Assembly (NCBI GenBank): GCA_020632885.1
Contig: JACKEQ010000019.1
Span: forward strand, 1-64,000
Source of the DNA: Alphaproteobacteria bacterium
GTDB lineage: Bacteria; Myxococcota_A; UBA796; GCA-2862545
Length of the DNA: 64,000 nt
Direction: 5' to 3'
Shown here: positions 61,900 through 64,000 of the stretch, piece after piece
Numbering within the stretch: the first letter of the stretch is position 1
Layout: every line of letters begins with the position of its first letter
Notes under the pieces: generated by a model
Databases searched by the model: none
What the model was told of the DNA's origin: nothing
Seen by the model: the letters and a program-made list of their open reading frames with translations, nothing else
Translations under genes and position numbers: made by a program

Positions 61900-62625
61900 T
61901 CAGAGTCGCCCGGCGGCCTCGCGCAGACGGTCTCCGCAGCGATCCACGATGGGATCCCCGTGAGCCACGGAGAGCGCGCGGAGGTCGTCCCGCTCGGCGG
62001 TCTCGAGCAACCACGCCTTCCAGCCCGCCATGTCCGACATCAGCATCCTGCCGAGCCGGGTGGTGCCGAAGAACCCCGAGGAGCCCATCAGCCGCATGAT
62101 CATGCCCCCGCAGCCCGGCTTGTCGGGGAGGTTGAACAGCGCGTCGCAGAACACCAGGGCGACCCCGCCTGCCACGGGCACCTCGTAGACCAGCTCGTCC
62201 GGCTTGAGGCCTGCCGGCTTCACGCAGTGCACCCCCGCCGCCGGGAGCTCGTCCTCGCAGGTGCCGTGCACGCGGACGACCTTCTCCACGGCCTCGCGCG
62301 CGGCGGCAGGGCACACCACCCGCGCGTCCGGGTAGCGCTCCGCGTACACCCCGGCGTCCGCCCGGTGCATGCCGGACGGGACGACGATGAAGGCCACGGA
62401 CCCGAGGGCCTCGAGCTGCGCCTGCCGCGCGTCGTCCATCGCCACCACGGAGTGCAGCCAGAGCCGCCCGTCCGGGAGCCGCGCGACGACCATGTTCCGC
62501 GGGAGAGGCCCACGCGAGAGCGTGCCCTCCACCTGCCAGAGCCCTGGCACCAGCTCCCGAAGCTCCCCATGGGGCAGCACGTGCTCCGACCAACCCACGA
62601 CGGCCTCCTGCGACGCGCGCATCAT
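61900..62625 (-). CDS. DUF4336-like, metallo-beta-lactamase-fold-related protein
   Basis: A 241-residue protein starting with two ATGs. LVPGLWQVEGTLSRGPLPRN, LWLHSVVAMDDARQAQLEAL, VAFIVVPSGMHRADAGVYAE, YPDARVVCPAAAREAVEKVV and LSVAHGDPIVDRCGDRLREA follow the DUF4336 pattern. That pattern keeps the beta-lactamase fold but lacks the full H-x-H-x-D-H zinc set. Function unknown. The preceding intergenic region contains a run of nine C. Confidence 0.6.
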   Translation of the reverse strand: MMRASQEAVVGWSEHVLPHGELRELVPGLWQVEGTLSRGPLPRNMVVARLPDGRLWLHSVVAMDDARQAQLEALGSVAFIVVPSGMHRADAGVYAERYPDARVVCPAAAREAVEKVVRVHGTCEDELPAAGVHCVKPAGLKPDELVYEVPVAGGVALVFCDALFNLPDKPGCGGMIMRLMGSSGFFGTTRLGRMLMSDMAGWKAWLLETAERDDLRALSVAHGDPIVDRCGDRLREAAGRL

Positions 62626-62633
62626 CGCCGGAT

Positions 62634-62642
62634 CCCCCCCCC
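62634..62642. repeat. Poly-C tract (9 bases)
   Basis: GGAT then nine C then GGATCC, lying nine bases upstream of the DUF4336-like start codon on the minus strand (there a poly-G leader). Length variation here could alter expression or be a sequencing weak point. Confidence 0.5.
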
Positions 62643-62744
62643 GGATCCAGCGCGTCCTGCCACCGGGCGGCCCCCGTCGCGGGTTGCGGTTACGGGCCCT
62701 GGCTTTCCACCGGCGACGCCCGCCGGTAGCGAGGATCCCACGCG

Positions 62745-64000
62745 ATGACCTTCGACCGCCGCATCGGCGCCATCACGTTCCTCATCGGGGTCGTGAGCCT
62801 CATGTACGAGCTCACCCAGGTGCGGATGCTGTCGTTCTTCCTGGGCAACAGCATGGACTTCCTGGCCATCCCCATCGCGCTCCTCGGCCTCGCGATGGGC
62901 TCGATGTTCCGGCACTTCCTCTACAAGGGCGACCCCGGGAAGCTCATCGATCGTCTGTGCACGGCCATCTTCCCGATGATGGTGGTCTCGTTCCTGCTCG
63001 TCTTCGCCGTGGCGAACACGTTCTTCTACGAGATCCACGTCACGAACAGCACGCCGCCCCACGAGGCCATCAAGGTCGTCACGTACTCGGCGCTGTTCCT
63101 CCCGCCGTACCTGGCGTTCGGGGCCCTCTTCGCCACGCTGTTCAGCGCGTTCTCCGACAAGATCGGGCGGCTCTACTTCTTCGACCTCGCGGGAGCCGGC
63201 CTCGGGTGCGTGCTCACCCCGCTGATGTTCACGTTCTTCGGCCTCCCGCCGGCCATCGTGGCCACGCTGCTCGTGGCGCTCGTGCTCTTCATGATGCCGC
63301 GCTCCAACGGCACGCCCGCCAAGGCCGGTGCGGCCGTCGCCTGGGTCGCGGTCACCGGCCTCGCCCTCGGCGGCCTCGTGTTCCGCGAGAAGCCCGACCC
63401 CACGATGCTCGCGCGGTCGATCCTGCGCAACTACCAGGACGGCGGCATCACCGAGGTCGACTTCCGCTGGAACGAGATCGCCCGCACGGCCCTCATGCGC
63501 GCCGGCCCCGTCGAGGGCAAGCACGGCCCCGTGTGGGCCATCGTGCAGGACAACGGTCTGTCGAACGTCACGGTGAACCCGTTCATCGAGCCCTACCGCG
63601 ACGACGCCATGCGTGGGGTCCACCACTACACCATGGCCTGGGACCTCGGCGTCGACCCCGAGAAGATCCTGGTGGTGTTCGCCGGCCACGGCCGCGACAT
63701 GATCGCGTTCAACGAGATCGCCAAGGGCAAGGCGGACATCACGGGAGTGGAGATCAACCGCACCGTGGTCGGCTGGAACGACCATCCGGCCCTCGCCTGG
63801 GGCAACCTCCCGAAGTTCCACGCGATGCCCAACATCCACCTCGAGAACGAGGAGGGCCGCGACTTCCTGAACACCGACGACGGCACGTACGACCTCATCT
63901 ACGTCGCCAACAACGGCGCCGTGCATGCCGGACGCACGGGCCACACCCGGAAGTTCCTCGACACGTACGAGGCCATGGACGCCTACATGGAGCGCCTCGC
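62745..64000 (+). CDS. Membrane spermidine-synthase-like protein (3' end outside window)
   Basis: ATG 62745 opens a frame that continues past the window end (at least 418 residues). It starts MTFDRRIGAITFLIGVVSLM and has about seven hydrophobic segments in the first ~205 residues (AIPIALLGLAMGSMF, IFPMMVVSFLLVFAVAN, LFLPPYLAFGALFATLF, ATLLVALVLFMM, AVAWVAVTGLALGGLVF). The soluble part then resembles a spermidine synthase/SAM-binding fold: ILVVFAGHGRDMIAFNEI, ITGVEINRTVVGWN, YDLIYVANNGAVHAG. Such membrane-fused aminopropyltransferase-like proteins are frequent in Myxococcota; the substrate is unknown. Confidence 0.82.
   Translation, partial: MTFDRRIGAITFLIGVVSLMYELTQVRMLSFFLGNSMDFLAIPIALLGLAMGSMFRHFLYKGDPGKLIDRLCTAIFPMMVVSFLLVFAVANTFFYEIHVTNSTPPHEAIKVVTYSALFLPPYLAFGALFATLFSAFSDKIGRLYFFDLAGAGLGCVLTPLMFTFFGLPPAIVATLLVALVLFMMPRSNGTPAKAGAAVAWVAVTGLALGGLVFREKPDPTMLARSILRNYQDGGITEVDFRWNEIARTALMRAGPVEGKHGPVWAIVQDNGLSNVTVNPFIEPYRDDAMRGVHHYTMAWDLGVDPEKILVVFAGHGRDMIAFNEIAKGKADITGVEINRTVVGWNDHPALAWGNLPKFHAMPNIHLENEEGRDFLNTDDGTYDLIYVANNGAVHAGRTGHTRKFLDTYEAMDAYMERL

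Noticed and set aside
1..64000. Mobile elements, CRISPR arrays or phage genes
   Set aside because: No transposase, integrase, spacer-repeat array or phage structural motif could be found; the host-attachment-family protein is a chromosomal family, not evidence of a prophage.
1..64000. tRNA or rRNA genes
   Set aside because: I found no cloverleaf with T-loop GGTTCGA-type sequence or rRNA signature by eye. A tRNAscan-type search would be decisive.

Overview
The window is about 70% GC, with strong G/C bias at third codon positions, many short lipoprotein signal peptides, tight 4-nt gene overlaps, MopE-type calcium-binding repeat proteins, thrombospondin type-3 repeats, C-terminal Cys-helix-Arg sorting tails (MYXO-CTERM-like), FG-GAP proteins, a Ser/Thr kinase and a TIGR02147/DUF4423 regulator. 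Together these suggest a chromosome of a Myxococcota-like or other deltaproteobacterial-type predatory/soil/aquatic lineage. I see no rRNA, tRNA, CRISPR, transposase or phage structural genes.

Layout. 0-6.6 kb: hypothetical cytoplasmic proteins, a host-attachment-family protein, a MopE/C-type-lectin protein and a lipoprotein. 6.2-11.0 kb (minus): an envelope operon ECF sigma - FecR-like anti-sigma - tiny sorted protein - barrel-like protein - OmpA/TSP3 protein. 11-17.5 kb: lipoprotein and divergent DUF4423 regulator sharing a putative operator, FG-GAP lipoprotein, GNAT, a disrupted di-haem cytochrome, a DUF1826-like protein and a GHL10 glycan hydrolase. 17.7-23.0 kb: a five-gene translationally coupled operon, kamA - two D-Ala-D-Ala-ligase-like ATP-grasp enzymes - a GNAT/histone-deacetylase fusion - GNAT, facing a SET-domain gene. 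23.4-28.4 kb: amidase and two paralogous TetR modules with palindromic operators controlling cytochrome c, CPBP protease, cytochrome b562 and a PAF-acetylhydrolase-like enzyme.

28.4-35.8 kb is peculiar: a desaturase - ferritin-like - TetR/flavin-halogenase fusion - GNAT operon behind two AACGCGTT palindromes, then a large lipoprotein. Nearly all its genes except the fusion are split by single-base frameshifts, from real decay or local assembly error. 35.8-48.7 kb: lipoproteins, a lipase, a cNMP-binding/uridine-kinase-like fusion, a desaturase, a Ser/Thr kinase with a 170-bp inverted-repeat element before its start, and a serine hydrolase.

50.8-54.3 kb is an operon VOC - YciI/DGPF - ECF42-type sigma - a stand-alone protein that strongly resembles the N-terminal part of RNA polymerase beta-prime without zinc ribbon or catalytic core. 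I regard this as the most novel item. 54.4-60.8 kb (minus) is a division/cell-wall cluster murC-murB-ddl-[MopE protein]-ftsQ-ftsZ with no ftsA and a murB lacking expected catalytic residues. The window ends with a phosphotransferase, a DUF4336-like protein and a truncated membrane spermidine-synthase-like gene.

All identifications are by eye from translated motifs; no database search was run.
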